Notes under the pieces: model-generated
Told to the model about the DNA's origin: nothing
Seen by the model: the letters and a program-made list of their open reading frames with translations, nothing else
The model's database searches: none
Source: Paludibacteraceae bacterium
Lineage (GTDB): Bacteria > Bacteroidota > Bacteroidia > Bacteroidales > Paludibacteraceae
Assembly (NCBI GenBank): GCA_031292565.1
Contig: JARLGW010000001.1
Coordinates: 124,001-188,000, forward strand
Length of the DNA stretch: 64,000 nucleotides
Reading direction: 5' to 3'
Position numbers and translations under genes: made by a program
Shown: positions 1-9,335 of the stretch, piece by piece
Layout: every line of letters begins with the position of its first letter
Position numbering within the stretch: position 1 is the stretch's first letter

Positions 1-242
1 TATTGCTAAGTGCCTCACCGGCTGTTTATATAGAAGAAGTGGCAAGAAAAATAGGCTTTGTAGGCTATGGAAGCCACTATATAAATGGAAAATATTTTTA
101 TTTATGTGGTGAGAATAAACTGAAATTTATTTTAGAAAAATATCCGGTTGAAAAATATAGGTATATATATTCAATTTCGGATAGTGAAACGGATTTACCT
201 CTTTTGAGTTTGTTCGAAAAATATGATCTTTTAACAAATTAA
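1..242 (+). CDS. HAD-superfamily phosphatase, C-terminal part
   Basis: The reading frame is already open at the left edge, so the start and the catalytic DxD motif lie outside the window. The visible part begins with a Ser-Ala-Ser-Pro segment matching HAD motif II (phosphate-binding Ser). It continues with a lysine-containing stretch and then SDSETDLPLL, the motif III/IV pattern (DxxxD) of HAD-IB type phosphatases of the SerB kind. The product is probably a cytoplasmic phosphomonoesterase, with unknown substrate. It ends 59 bp before the FemAB-like gene on the same strand and may belong to the same polysaccharide or envelope operon. The family is fairly clear; the function is not. Confidence 0.7.
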   Translation, partial: LLSASPAVYIEEVARKIGFVGYGSHYINGKYFYLCGENKLKFILEKYPVEKYRYIYSISDSETDLPLLSLFEKYDLLTN

Positions 243-301
243 TGACTAAATGAAAATATTTTTACATTATTTTTACAGAGACATATACACCCGCTCTCTT
301 T

Positions 302-1315
302 ATGAATATATCTTTACTTACTAATTACAATAATATAGACAAATTAGTTTGGTCTGACTTTGTATTAAACCATCCCAATGGCAATATATTTCAAACGCCT
401 GAAATGTTTGACCTATACCAAATTACTCCTAATTCAGAACCGTTTATTTTTGTTGCACTATTAAATAATACAGAGATAGTTGGCGTTCTCCTAGCCATAG
501 TGCATAAAGAATTTAAAGGACTATTGGGTAATTTGACCTCAAGAAGTATTATCATCGGAGGCCCCTTGGTGGCAGACAATAATCCAGAGGTTGCATTAGC
601 TTTGATGAAGACTTACAATAGTACAATCAAATCTAAAGCAATATATTCCCAAATACGGAATGTATTTGATGTCTCCTATTTGAAAAACGTTTTCCAAAAG
701 CTTAATTATGTTTATGAAGACCATTTGGATATTCATGTCGATTTAACAAAATCGGAAGAAGAACTGTGGAATAGTATTTCTTCAAAAAAACGGAATAAAA
801 TAAGAAAGGCGGAAAGAGAAAGTGTACAGGTAAGAGAAGTTGAATCATTCGAGGACAAACAAGCCGTTTATCAAATATTAAAAGACGTATATAAAAGGGC
901 AAAACTTCCTCTAGCCTCAAAAGAATTATTTGACAATGCATTTGATTTGTTTACAAGGAAAAAAATGATTCGGATTTATGGCGCATATTTTGGCGATATA
1001 TTGATAGGCACTAGAATTGTGTTACTATATAAAGATATAGCTTATGATTGGTATGCCGGAAGTTTTTCTACTTATTATCATAAGAATCCAAATGATATTT
1101 TGCCTTGGAAAATATTTTTAAATGAAAAACTAAAAGGAATGCGCCTTTTTGATTTTGGCGGAGCAGGAAAACCCGGAGTTCCTTATGGTGTGAGAGATTA
1201 TAAAAAACAGTTCGGCGGAGAATTAGTATGCTATGGTCGATATGAATTAATTCATAATCGGTTCATATATTCTGTTGTTAGTAGGTTATTTAAACTGTTT
1301 CGGAAACTTATATAA
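302..1315 (+). CDS. FemAB/GNAT-type peptidyl or aminoacyl transferase
   Basis: This is a 337-residue protein resembling FemAB/FemX-like ligases (Acetyltransf_6 GNAT fold). These use aminoacyl-tRNA or acyl donors to modify peptidoglycan or glycolipids. Supporting segments are a basic SSKKRNKIRKAER region near residue 160, as in FemX proteins, and a C-terminal DFGGAGKPGVPYGVRDYKKQFGGE block. That block matches the conserved family ending, where the protein recognises its substrate and packs the second GNAT lobe. No signal peptide or membrane span is visible, so it should act at the cytoplasmic face of the membrane. The ATG at 302 is the only good start. The next gene follows after 3 bp, implying co-transcription. 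In polysaccharide loci such proteins may attach amino acids to sugars; this role is inferred. Confidence 0.75.
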   Translation: MNISLLTNYNNIDKLVWSDFVLNHPNGNIFQTPEMFDLYQITPNSEPFIFVALLNNTEIVGVLLAIVHKEFKGLLGNLTSRSIIIGGPLVADNNPEVALALMKTYNSTIKSKAIYSQIRNVFDVSYLKNVFQKLNYVYEDHLDIHVDLTKSEEELWNSISSKKRNKIRKAERESVQVREVESFEDKQAVYQILKDVYKRAKLPLASKELFDNAFDLFTRKKMIRIYGAYFGDILIGTRIVLLYKDIAYDWYAGSFSTYYHKNPNDILPWKIFLNEKLKGMRLFDFGGAGKPGVPYGVRDYKKQFGGELVCYGRYELIHNRFIYSVVSRLFKLFRKLI

Positions 1316-1318
1316 TTT

Positions 1319-2404
1319 ATGAATTTCATTATTGATATTGCACATCCAGCACATGTTCATTTATTTCGAAATGTATATTTTTTATTAAAAGAAAAAGGGC
1401 ATAAAGTCTATGTTACCGTAAAAAATATTCCTTCAGCTATAGAACTTCTAGATATATACAATATTCCATACTTTTATTTAGGAAATAAAAAAGATTCCAT
1501 TATAGAAAAGGGTTTTGAGCAATTATCCTATAATTTGAAGGTCTTTAAAATTGTAAAAGAGAATAAAATTGATATTGGTTTTGGTTCTTCAATTACATTA
1601 GCCCATGTGAGTAGAATCTCAAAGATGAAAAGCATTGTTTTCGATGATGATGATGATGCCGTGGAACCCCTGTTTGCAAAATATGCACATCCGTTTTCCA
1701 ATGTAGTTTTAAGCCCCGATTGCGCTATCAGAAAAACAAAGAAACTAGTTCAATATGCCGGATACCATGAGTTGGCATACCTGCATCCGAATAGATTTAC
1801 GCCCGACGAGAAGGTGCTTGCCGAGGCGGGATTGACAAAGGATGCTACCTATTTTCTCTTGAGGTTCAATTCATTCAAAGCACACCACGATATTGGTGTA
1901 AAAGGCTTGTCCATTGAAAACAAAAGGCAACTGATTGATTATCTTGGCTCGAAGGGAAAAGTTTTTATTACTACCGAACGTAATATTGATGACGAATTTA
2001 AAAAATATCAGCTAAAAATATCACCAGAAAAAGTGCATTCCTTTATGTATTATGCCACCATGTTGGTTGGCGATAGCCAGACTATGACTTCCGAAGCTGC
2101 GGTGTTGGGTACACCTTCTATTCGCTGTAATAGCTTCGTGGGCAAAATTTCATATTTGGAGGAAGAGGAACATAAGTATGGCTTGACTTACGGGTTTTTA
2201 CCAGATAATTATTCGCAAATGCAAGCCAAAATAGAATCCCTTTTATCCATGAATGATTTAAAGCAACAATGGACTGAAAAAAGGAACGTAATGCTGAACG
2301 ATAAGATAGATGTTACTGCATTCCAATTGTGGTTTATTGAAAATTACCCCAAAAGTCAGCAACTAATTAAAAAAGATCCTTTGTATCAATTTAATTTTAA
2401 ATGA
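1319..2404 (+). CDS. DUF354 family glycosyltransferase-like protein
   Basis: A 361-residue protein that begins MNFIIDIAHPAHVHLFRNV, the characteristic opening of DUF354 proteins. These have a GT-B fold related to MurG and UDP-GlcNAc 2-epimerases. An acidic DDDDDAVEPLF run near residue 105 and a C-terminal GDSQTMTSEAAVLGTPSIR segment match the donor-binding lobe (a Glu and a G-x-P loop that contact the nucleotide sugar in GT-B enzymes). No transmembrane segment is visible. It overlaps the next gene by an ATGA junction at 2401-2404, so translation is probably coupled to the deacetylase. The likely role is a sugar-transfer or activation step in the surface polysaccharide; the exact reaction is unknown. 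Confidence 0.72.
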   Translation: MNFIIDIAHPAHVHLFRNVYFLLKEKGHKVYVTVKNIPSAIELLDIYNIPYFYLGNKKDSIIEKGFEQLSYNLKVFKIVKENKIDIGFGSSITLAHVSRISKMKSIVFDDDDDAVEPLFAKYAHPFSNVVLSPDCAIRKTKKLVQYAGYHELAYLHPNRFTPDEKVLAEAGLTKDATYFLLRFNSFKAHHDIGVKGLSIENKRQLIDYLGSKGKVFITTERNIDDEFKKYQLKISPEKVHSFMYYATMLVGDSQTMTSEAAVLGTPSIRCNSFVGKISYLEEEEHKYGLTYGFLPDNYSQMQAKIESLLSMNDLKQQWTEKRNVMLNDKIDVTAFQLWFIENYPKSQQLIKKDPLYQFNFK

Positions 2405-3150
2405 GAGATTTTACATTACCTCAATATACAAAATTACTAAACACCTTCTTAGCTAACGGTTACACGTTTCAAACGTTTGAGCAGTTTATACAATCACCCG
2501 CAGAGAAGGTGATAGTGTTGCGTCATGACGTTGATTTAAAGGCTGTCAATTCATTAAAAACTGCTGAAATAGAGCATCAATTAGGTATTGCCGGATCGTA
2601 TTATTTCCGAGTGATTCCACAAAGCAACAACCCCGAGGTTATATCAAAGATAGTAGGGCTTGGCCACGAAATAGGCTATCATTACGAAGATTTATCCTTG
2701 TTCAAGGGCGATTTTCTGTTATCCATCCACCATTTTGAAAAACAATTGAATCATTTCAGGTGTTTTTATCCTGTAAAGACTATTTGTATGCATGGTAGCC
2801 CCATGAGTAAGATAGACAATCGTTCTTTATGGAATAAGTACAATTATCGCGATTTTGGCATTATAGGCGAACCTTATTTCGATGTTGATTTTAACGCCGT
2901 GCTATATCTAACGGATACCGGGTGCAGGTGGGATGGTGCCAGGTTTAGTGTGAGGGATAAGGTTAATACACCATTTGCCCAAACTTTTAGAACGACGGAC
3001 GATATTATTGCAGCGATAACAGCAAAAGCTTTACCTTCAAAGATTATGGTAACGGTGCATCCTCAACGTTGGACTGATAATTATGTTGATTGGGTAAAAG
3101 AGCTGTTGCTACAGAACCTTAAAAACACGGTGAAATCTTTTTTAATTTAA
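2401..3150 (+). CDS. NodB-like polysaccharide deacetylase family protein
   Basis: A 249-residue protein with the catalytic barrel motifs of carbohydrate esterase family 4. VIVLRHDVDLK near residue 40 supplies the Asp pair (catalytic base and metal ligand). HEIGYHYEDLSL near residue 90 supplies the H-x3-H metal ligands in a slightly altered form, and a late VTVHPQRW carries the conserved His. No signal peptide is visible, so it may act on a cytoplasmic, lipid-linked or nucleotide sugar rather than on finished polymer. Its start codon overlaps the stop of the DUF354 gene. About 90 bp of AT-rich spacer separate it from the sugar transferase. Confidence 0.75.
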   Translation: MRDFTLPQYTKLLNTFLANGYTFQTFEQFIQSPAEKVIVLRHDVDLKAVNSLKTAEIEHQLGIAGSYYFRVIPQSNNPEVISKIVGLGHEIGYHYEDLSLFKGDFLLSIHHFEKQLNHFRCFYPVKTICMHGSPMSKIDNRSLWNKYNYRDFGIIGEPYFDVDFNAVLYLTDTGCRWDGARFSVRDKVNTPFAQTFRTTDDIIAAITAKALPSKIMVTVHPQRWTDNYVDWVKELLLQNLKNTVKSFLI

Positions 3151-3242
3151 GCGTTAATTCAAATACGTTGTATAATTAATGGCTGTTTATATTTTTTTAT
3201 GTGAAGAATAATAATTAATTTTCTTCTCTCTTAATTTAAAAT

Positions 3243-4772
3243 ATGATAAATAAAAGGAATTATAAAAATCCGAAGATTTCATATCTGTTTACGGATCTGT
3301 TACTGCTGTCATTAACTTTTTATATAATACTACGCTTTTTTCCTTTAGTAGCCAAAAATCCTTTTCAGAAATACTCCATCCCGTTTTTGGTTTTTGTGCC
3401 AATTTGGTTTTTAAGCGGAGTTTCATTCCGTAAATACACTTCGTACAGGGTAAAAAACCTGAAAAGTGTTTTAAAATCTATATTCAAGGCGGATGCGTTA
3501 GCCATTGCTCTTTCTATCGTGGCCATTTTCTTTTTCCCTGCGTTAGATTTATCCAGTAATGTACTTTTGTCAATAGCGGTAGGTCTTTTTGTGCTAGAGG
3601 TAATTTCCGCTCTAATCTATTTTTCATACAGGTATGCTGTGGAAATAGAAAACGAAGAAATTCGTCCGGTAATTTCACAGCAACAAAATGTATTGAAAGA
3701 AGACAAATTGTTGGACACCAAAACGCAGGCAAAGATTAATGAACTTATTGTAAATGAAATAGGTGAAAACGCGTATAAATCCTTGTTGAAAAAAGTTAGA
3801 ATAGGATGGCGAAACACCTTTGTTTTGTCCACCACCAGTTCTTTTAATGTGTTGAACCTAAAGGTAAATCAATATTCTACCATCGTTAATTTAAAAAAAA
3901 TAAATGATATTAGGGGAATTAATGAGTTCTTTATTGCCGTTCATGATCGGCTTCCGTATCAGGGTGTTTTTGTGGGTTGCTTTCGCTGCAAAAGTTCTTA
4001 CAAAAGAGATTTTTTAGGTCGATACCCAATAGGCTTGAATTATATTTTATATTCTATCAATTACATCATAAAAAGAATCTTACCTAAACTAGGTATAACC
4101 CGGGAAATATATTTTTGGTTTACAGGTGGAAAAAAACGGATTCTTACAAAAGCCGAAGTGCTAGGCCGTCTCTATTGTTGCGGTTTTGAAGTGATAGAAG
4201 AATTTAAAGTAGATAGGCTCAATTATTTTATAGTTAGAAAAGAAAAAGAACCCAATAGAAACGAAGTGAAAACCTATGGTCCTATAATTAAACTGAATAG
4301 AATAGGACAGAACGGGAAACTTTTTGAAGTATATAAGTTTAGAACCATGCACCCATTTTCGGAATACCTGCAACCCTATATTTTTGAGAAAAATAATTTG
4401 CAGGAAGGAGGAAAGATAAAGCGTGACATTAGGATTGCTTCTGTAGGCCGGTTTATGCGAAAATATTGGCTGGACGAATTGCCGATGCTTTGGAATTTGG
4501 TAAAAGGAGATATGAAACTGGTGGGGGTTCGCCCCATAAGCAAACATTATTATAGCCTATATCGCAAGGAATTGCAGCAAAAAAGGATACTATTTAAACC
4601 CGGATTGTTGCCCCCGTTTTATGCAGACATGCCCAATACATTGGATGAAATACAAAATTCCGAACTTCGATATTTAGATTCTTGTTCTCAAAATGGGGTG
4701 TTTAAAACAGATATGGTATATTTGTGGAAAATTATATTTAATATCTTGGTGAAAAAAGCAAGAAGTAATTAG
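3243..4772 (+). CDS. Sugar transferase with reduced bacterial-transferase domain
   Basis: A 509-residue membrane protein with about four N-terminal hydrophobic spans in residues 12-130. A soluble middle region (about 170-340) resembles a degenerate methyltransferase-type domain, with INEFFIAVHDRLPYQGVFVG and a late CCGFEVIEEF. The C-terminal phosphoglycosyltransferase core has RIGQNGKLFEVYKFRTM, then DIRIASVGRFMRKYWLDELP, GDMKLVGVRPISKHY and KPGLLPP. These are hallmarks of enzymes that load the first sugar-1-phosphate onto undecaprenyl phosphate. The usual membrane hairpin preceding the RIGQNG motif (the KRxxD segment of WcaJ/PglC types) is missing. The protein may therefore be an architectural variant or lack the standard membrane re-entrant helix. 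It probably starts polymer synthesis for this locus. Confidence 0.78.
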   Translation: MINKRNYKNPKISYLFTDLLLLSLTFYIILRFFPLVAKNPFQKYSIPFLVFVPIWFLSGVSFRKYTSYRVKNLKSVLKSIFKADALAIALSIVAIFFFPALDLSSNVLLSIAVGLFVLEVISALIYFSYRYAVEIENEEIRPVISQQQNVLKEDKLLDTKTQAKINELIVNEIGENAYKSLLKKVRIGWRNTFVLSTTSSFNVLNLKVNQYSTIVNLKKINDIRGINEFFIAVHDRLPYQGVFVGCFRCKSSYKRDFLGRYPIGLNYILYSINYIIKRILPKLGITREIYFWFTGGKKRILTKAEVLGRLYCCGFEVIEEFKVDRLNYFIVRKEKEPNRNEVKTYGPIIKLNRIGQNGKLFEVYKFRTMHPFSEYLQPYIFEKNNLQEGGKIKRDIRIASVGRFMRKYWLDELPMLWNLVKGDMKLVGVRPISKHYYSLYRKELQQKRILFKPGLLPPFYADMPNTLDEIQNSELRYLDSCSQNGVFKTDMVYLWKIIFNILVKKARSN

Positions 4773-4780
4773 AAACACAC

Positions 4781-6532
4781 ATGAAAAAATTATTACTCGG
4801 TATTTGTCTCCTCATTTCTTTTTCCATGTACGGGCAATACATCCCCGAAAACCTTGATTACACGATGGTTTACGATTTGGTGGATGAACTTGCCAATGAT
4901 GGCGTTATTGAAATAAATTCAGCGGTAAAGCCATATAGTAGGGAGTTTATTGCCAATGCACTTCAAACGGCGCAACGAAACCCTAACGTCAATCCCCGTC
5001 AGTTAAAGGAAATAAAATTCTATTTGGACGAATTTTCGTTGGAAAGAGATACCCTACCCGCCAAAACCTATGGTAAGCTTGTTCGGAATGATAAATCTTC
5101 GTTGGCATTGATAGAACCAGCGTATAGATATAAAGATGAATTATTCCGGGCTAAAATCAGTCCAATTATTGGAATGGATGTATCAAAAAATGAAAGCGGT
5201 TCTTATCAAAAACGATGGTATGGAGCCGAACTTCAAGCTATGATAGGAAAACATTTTTCTTTTTATGCTTCTCTACGCGACGTTTCGCAAGAAAAAATTT
5301 TATTGGCTTACAGGCAGTATTACAATGTTGCTACTAAAAGCCCTTTTACGGGTAATGATACTTCGGTAACCAAATCAGGTTACATTTCTAATATGATGGG
5401 GGGGGCTTATAAATTAAATGGTACAGGCGGAGGTGATTATAGCGAAATGCGCTGTGGTATTTATTATTCCTGGAAATGGGGACATATAGGGTTTGCTAAA
5501 GATCAGATCACATTTGGCGATGCTTATAATGGGAGTAATATCTTGTCGGGTAATACCCCAACGTTTCCGTTTATTAAATTGAACTTGAAACCGGCTAAAT
5601 GGATTGAATTAAATTATATGCATGCGTGGTTAGTATCTATGGTTGCTGACTCCTCGCAATATTATGTTGAAAATACAGGCGAAAAAGCTTATTGGTACAA
5701 ACACAAATATATGGCTGCAAATATGTTGACCATAAAACCGATTGACAAATTTTCATTTTCTATCGGAAATTCAATAATTTATAGCGAAGACAATATAAAT
5801 GTAGCATATTTGATTCCCTTCGCTTTTTATAAATCAATAGATGAAACTATTACAAGAGATCAAACGGAAAACCAAAACTCACAAGTCTTTTTCAATATCA
5901 GTTCTCGAAATATTAAACATTTACATCTTTATACCTCTATTTATGTAGATGAGTTTTCCTATAAAAGATTAACCAATTCGCAGTCTAATCCCATATCATA
6001 TAAGTTTGGATTTCGATTATCTAATTATCCTGTTCAAAATCTGACATTAACAGGAGAATATACGCGTAATCAGATTATAACATACAAAAATTCCATTCCA
6101 AGTATAGATTATACTTCCAACGGATACTTGCTGGGTAGCTATTTAGGAGACAATGCTCAAGAGTTCTACTTGGCTCTACAATATAGACCTGTTTCACGGC
6201 TACAAATGAAATTGTCATATACGTTTGCGGAAAAAGGAAATGACTATCAGTATTTCAGATCTTCTGTAGATGAAACGCTGGCTCAACCATTTATGAAAGA
6301 CGTGGTGTGGAAAAATAATACCTTGTCTTTCAAAACCACGTACGAACTATTTCGCAACGCTTACGCCACGGTGCAACTGGATTATAGTAACATTAAAGCG
6401 TATGATGTATCTGGAGATCTCACAATATGGGAAGTGTGGAAAACTGCTCAGGAATATTTGAATATGTACACCCCGGCTTATTTACAAGGAAAGAAAACTA
6501 CGTTAACGCTTGGGTTTAGCTATGGATTTTAA
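4781..6532 (+). CDS. Wzi-like capsule assembly outer-membrane protein
   Basis: A 583-residue protein with a Sec signal peptide (MKKLLLGICLLISFSMYGQ) and a body rich in alternating aromatic beta-strands. Its C-terminus ends in Phe, as in outer-membrane beta-barrels. The N-terminal helical region (YDLVDELANDGVIEINSAVKPYSREF) followed by the barrel fits the capsule assembly Wzi family. Members of that family bind and anchor surface polysaccharide. The gene starts 8 bp after the sugar transferase, which supports a joint role in polysaccharide export or attachment. Bacteroidota Wzi proteins are longer than the E. coli one, consistent with this length. Family assignment rests on layout and pattern, not on an alignment. 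Confidence 0.68.
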   Translation: MKKLLLGICLLISFSMYGQYIPENLDYTMVYDLVDELANDGVIEINSAVKPYSREFIANALQTAQRNPNVNPRQLKEIKFYLDEFSLERDTLPAKTYGKLVRNDKSSLALIEPAYRYKDELFRAKISPIIGMDVSKNESGSYQKRWYGAELQAMIGKHFSFYASLRDVSQEKILLAYRQYYNVATKSPFTGNDTSVTKSGYISNMMGGAYKLNGTGGGDYSEMRCGIYYSWKWGHIGFAKDQITFGDAYNGSNILSGNTPTFPFIKLNLKPAKWIELNYMHAWLVSMVADSSQYYVENTGEKAYWYKHKYMAANMLTIKPIDKFSFSIGNSIIYSEDNINVAYLIPFAFYKSIDETITRDQTENQNSQVFFNISSRNIKHLHLYTSIYVDEFSYKRLTNSQSNPISYKFGFRLSNYPVQNLTLTGEYTRNQIITYKNSIPSIDYTSNGYLLGSYLGDNAQEFYLALQYRPVSRLQMKLSYTFAEKGNDYQYFRSSVDETLAQPFMKDVVWKNNTLSFKTTYELFRNAYATVQLDYSNIKAYDVSGDLTIWEVWKTAQEYLNMYTPAYLQGKKTTLTLGFSYGF

Positions 6533-6547
6533 ATAAATTTTTGTTCG

Positions 6548-7678
6548 ATGAATAAAATTCAAATGGTGGATTTGCATAGCCAATATGCAAAAATAAAAAC
6601 TGATATTGACAACGGAATACAGGAAATACTTGATTCTGCTATATTTATTAAAGGCCCTAAGGTAAGCCAATTTCAAAAAAACTTAGAGCAGTATTTAGGT
6701 GTAAAGCACGTGATTCCGGTTGGAAACGGTACCGATGCTTTGCTAGTTGCCCTGATGTCATTAGGGTTAAAACCAGGTGATGAGGTAATAACGCCCACCT
6801 TCACGTTCATAGCTACAGCCGAAGTAGTGGCTTTACTAGGGCTTACCCCCGTTGTAGTAGATGTTGATCCCAACACCTTTTGCATGTCCGTAGATGCCGT
6901 GCGAAAAGCAATTACCGCTAAAACGAAAGCCATTGTTCCCGTGCATCTTTTTGGGCAGAACGCTGATATGGAAGCCATTATTGGGCTTGCAAAAGAACAT
7001 AATTTATACGTGGTGGAAGATGCCTGCCAATCTATAGGGTCAGCATATACATTTTCCGATGGAAGGTGTGTGAAATCCGGCTGCATGGGTAATGTAGGCT
7101 GCACTTCTTTTTTTCCATCCAAGAATCTTGGTTGTTATGGCGATGGGGGTGCTATTTTCACCAATGACGATAATTTAGCGGCCACCATGCGTGCTGTGGC
7201 AAATCATGGTATGGAAATTCGCTATCATCACGATCGGGTAGGAGTCAATTCCCGCTTGGACAGTATTCAGGCCGCCGTGCTTGATGTGAAACTAAAGAAA
7301 TTGGATGAGTACAATAAAGCCCGCCAGCAGGCAGCAGCATATTACAACCAGGCCTTTGCCTCTTGTGAAAAAATTACTATTCCCGTGCAAGCTTCAAATA
7401 CAACCCACGTGTTTCATCAATACACGCTGAAATTACACGGAGTTGATCGAGCTGCATTGCAAAAATACTTGTCGGACAAAGGTATCCCCAGCATGATATA
7501 TTATCCTATTCCGCTTCACATGCAAAAAGCGTATACAGACCCTCGCTATAAGGCCGGCGATTTTCCGGTGGCCGAAATGCTTTGCCAAAGTGTACTCTCA
7601 TTGCCCATGCACACGGAATTGGATGAAGAGCAATTGGCCTTTATCACCAAGCATGTACTGGCTTTTATAAATCAGTAA
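6548..7678 (+). CDS. WbpE-like sugar aminotransferase (DegT/DnrJ/EryC1)
   Basis: A 376-residue PLP enzyme of the DegT/DnrJ/EryC1/StrS family. Diagnostic segments are VGNGTDALLVALMSLGLKPGDEV (PLP phosphate site), VEDACQSIGS (Asp that contacts the pyridine nitrogen) and FFPSKNLGCYGDGG with the Schiff-base lysine. NSRLDSIQAA and HVFHQYTL follow. In the WbpABDE pathway this enzyme transfers an amino group to C3 of the 3-keto UDP-GlcNAc uronic acid. The next two genes encode the matching acetyltransferase and dehydrogenase, which strongly supports that role. WbpA, the 6-dehydrogenase, is not in the window. Confidence 0.85.
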   Translation: MNKIQMVDLHSQYAKIKTDIDNGIQEILDSAIFIKGPKVSQFQKNLEQYLGVKHVIPVGNGTDALLVALMSLGLKPGDEVITPTFTFIATAEVVALLGLTPVVVDVDPNTFCMSVDAVRKAITAKTKAIVPVHLFGQNADMEAIIGLAKEHNLYVVEDACQSIGSAYTFSDGRCVKSGCMGNVGCTSFFPSKNLGCYGDGGAIFTNDDNLAATMRAVANHGMEIRYHHDRVGVNSRLDSIQAAVLDVKLKKLDEYNKARQQAAAYYNQAFASCEKITIPVQASNTTHVFHQYTLKLHGVDRAALQKYLSDKGIPSMIYYPIPLHMQKAYTDPRYKAGDFPVAEMLCQSVLSLPMHTELDEEQLAFITKHVLAFINQ

Positions 7679-7702
7679 TAACATTTAACTAAAAGCATTA
7701 TT

Positions 7703-8275
7703 ATGAACTATCAGGTACACCCTTCGGCATATATTGATGAAGGTTGCCAAATAGGCAATGGCACAAAAATATGGCATTTTTCTCATATAATGTCAGGTTG
7801 CATTGTGGGCGAAAATTGCAACATCGGTCAAAATGTAGTAATTTCGCCACAAGTAGTGTTGGGCAACAATGTAAAGATTCAGAATAACGTTTCGGTATAT
7901 ACCGGTGTTGTTTGCGAAGACGATGTTTTTCTTGGGCCATCTATGGTATTCACTAATGTGATTAACCCGCGTAGCCATGTTTCTCGAAAGGATGAATATC
8001 AATCCACCATTATACGCAAAGGCGCATCGATAGGTGCTAATGCAACTATTGTGTGTGGCAATGAAATAGGTCAATATGCCTTAATTGGTGCCGGCACGGT
8101 AGTTACCAAACCCGTTAAGCCCTACGCACTAATTGTAGGCAACCCATCCACGCAAATAGGATGGGTGAGTGAGTATGGACATCGGCTGAGTTTCGATGAA
8201 GATGGCTTGGCCGTGTGCCCCGAAACAAAGCAGGAATACAAACTGGAAAATGATTTTGTAACACGAATAAAATAA
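7703..8275 (+). CDS. WbpD-like UDP-sugar N-acetyltransferase
   Basis: A 190-residue left-handed beta-helix protein. Its body is built from hexapeptide turns such as IGNGTKIWHFSHI, IGQNVVISPQVVLGNNVKIQNNVSV, IGANATIVCGNEIGQYALIGAGTVV and the end loop ALIVGNPSTQIGWVSEYG. The WHFSHI segment with its histidine and the closing GNP-x-GWVSEYG are typical of WbpD/WlbB. These N-acetylate the 3-amino group of UDP-2-acetamido-3-amino uronic acid with acetyl-CoA. It should act as a cytoplasmic trimer. Position between the aminotransferase and the dehydrogenase of the same pathway supports the assignment. Confidence 0.85.
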   Translation: MNYQVHPSAYIDEGCQIGNGTKIWHFSHIMSGCIVGENCNIGQNVVISPQVVLGNNVKIQNNVSVYTGVVCEDDVFLGPSMVFTNVINPRSHVSRKDEYQSTIIRKGASIGANATIVCGNEIGQYALIGAGTVVTKPVKPYALIVGNPSTQIGWVSEYGHRLSFDEDGLAVCPETKQEYKLENDFVTRIK

Positions 8276-8290
8276 ATAATCAAAGCTAAG

Positions 8291-9313
8291 ATGATCAAAT
8301 TTGCGGTAATAGGGCAGGGACATATAGGCAAAAGACATGCTGAAATGATTCGCAGAAATCCTAATTCGCAGCTAGTTGCTGTATGTGACATTTTACCAAA
8401 AGAGCAAGTTGGTTTAGCCGACATTAAAGAGCCTTATTTTAATTCCATCGACGAGCTATTGGATGCTGGAATTGAAGCCGATGTAGTAAATATTTGCACG
8501 CCAAACGGTTATCATGCAGAATATGCTGTAAAGTGCCTTGAAAAACGGTTTCATGTGGTGATAGAAAAACCGGTGGCTTTGTCCAAGCTTGATGCGGAGA
8601 AGATCCTTTTCAAATCGCTTGAAGTTTCACGCCACGTGTTTTGTGTAATGCAAAATAGATATTCGCCACCATCAGAGTGGCTCAAGAATATTGTGGATAA
8701 CAAGGTGCTGGGTGATATTTACATGGTGCAATTAAATTGCTATTGGAATCGTGACGACCGTTATTATAAACCTGGAAACTGGCATGGTGAACAGAAACTG
8801 GATGGTGGTACGCTGTTTACCCAATTCTCCCATTTTATTGATATTATGTATTGGTTGTTTGGTGACATTACCAATATTAAAGGAAATTTTCATGATTTCT
8901 GCCATCAAAGTTTAACCGACTTTGAAGATAGCGGGGTGGTGACGTTTGATTTTGTAAATGGAGGTATGGGTAATATAAATTATTCTACAGCCGTATGGGA
9001 CACTAACCTTGAAAGCAGTATTACCATCGTGGGTTCAAAGGGTACGGTAAAAGTGGCCGGACAGTATATGAACGAGGTGGTGTATTGCCATGTGAAAGAT
9101 TATGTAATGCCCGAATTAGCTCCATCTAATCCACCCAACGATTATGGTGCATACAAAGGCTCGGCTCAAAACCACCATTATGTGATACAGAACGTGGTGG
9201 ATAAACTAAAAGAAAAAGGCAGCATTACAACCAACGTGCTGGAAGGATTGAAGGTGGTTGATATTATTGAGCGCATTTATCAAGTGCGGGATGCGCAGTG
9301 GAAAAAGAATTAA
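8291..9313 (+). CDS. WbpB-like Gfo/Idh/MocA oxidoreductase
   Basis: A 340-residue NAD-dependent dehydrogenase. The N-terminal Rossmann motif is FAVIGQGHIGKRHAEM, followed by the family signature VVIEKPVALSK near residue 95. The C-terminal half is the alpha/beta substrate domain, with a HWHGEQKLDGGTLFTQFSHFID-type region holding the catalytic Lys/His area. In the Wbp pathway this enzyme oxidises C3 of UDP-GlcNAc uronic acid to a ketone, the substrate of the WbpE-like aminotransferase. The three genes are spaced by 15-25 bp and read as one operon. About 340 residues is normal for the Bacteroidota forms. Confidence 0.82.
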   Translation: MIKFAVIGQGHIGKRHAEMIRRNPNSQLVAVCDILPKEQVGLADIKEPYFNSIDELLDAGIEADVVNICTPNGYHAEYAVKCLEKRFHVVIEKPVALSKLDAEKILFKSLEVSRHVFCVMQNRYSPPSEWLKNIVDNKVLGDIYMVQLNCYWNRDDRYYKPGNWHGEQKLDGGTLFTQFSHFIDIMYWLFGDITNIKGNFHDFCHQSLTDFEDSGVVTFDFVNGGMGNINYSTAVWDTNLESSITIVGSKGTVKVAGQYMNEVVYCHVKDYVMPELAPSNPPNDYGAYKGSAQNHHYVIQNVVDKLKEKGSITTNVLEGLKVVDIIERIYQVRDAQWKKN

Positions 9314-9335
9314 TAATCAAAAAGATAAAAGAGTC

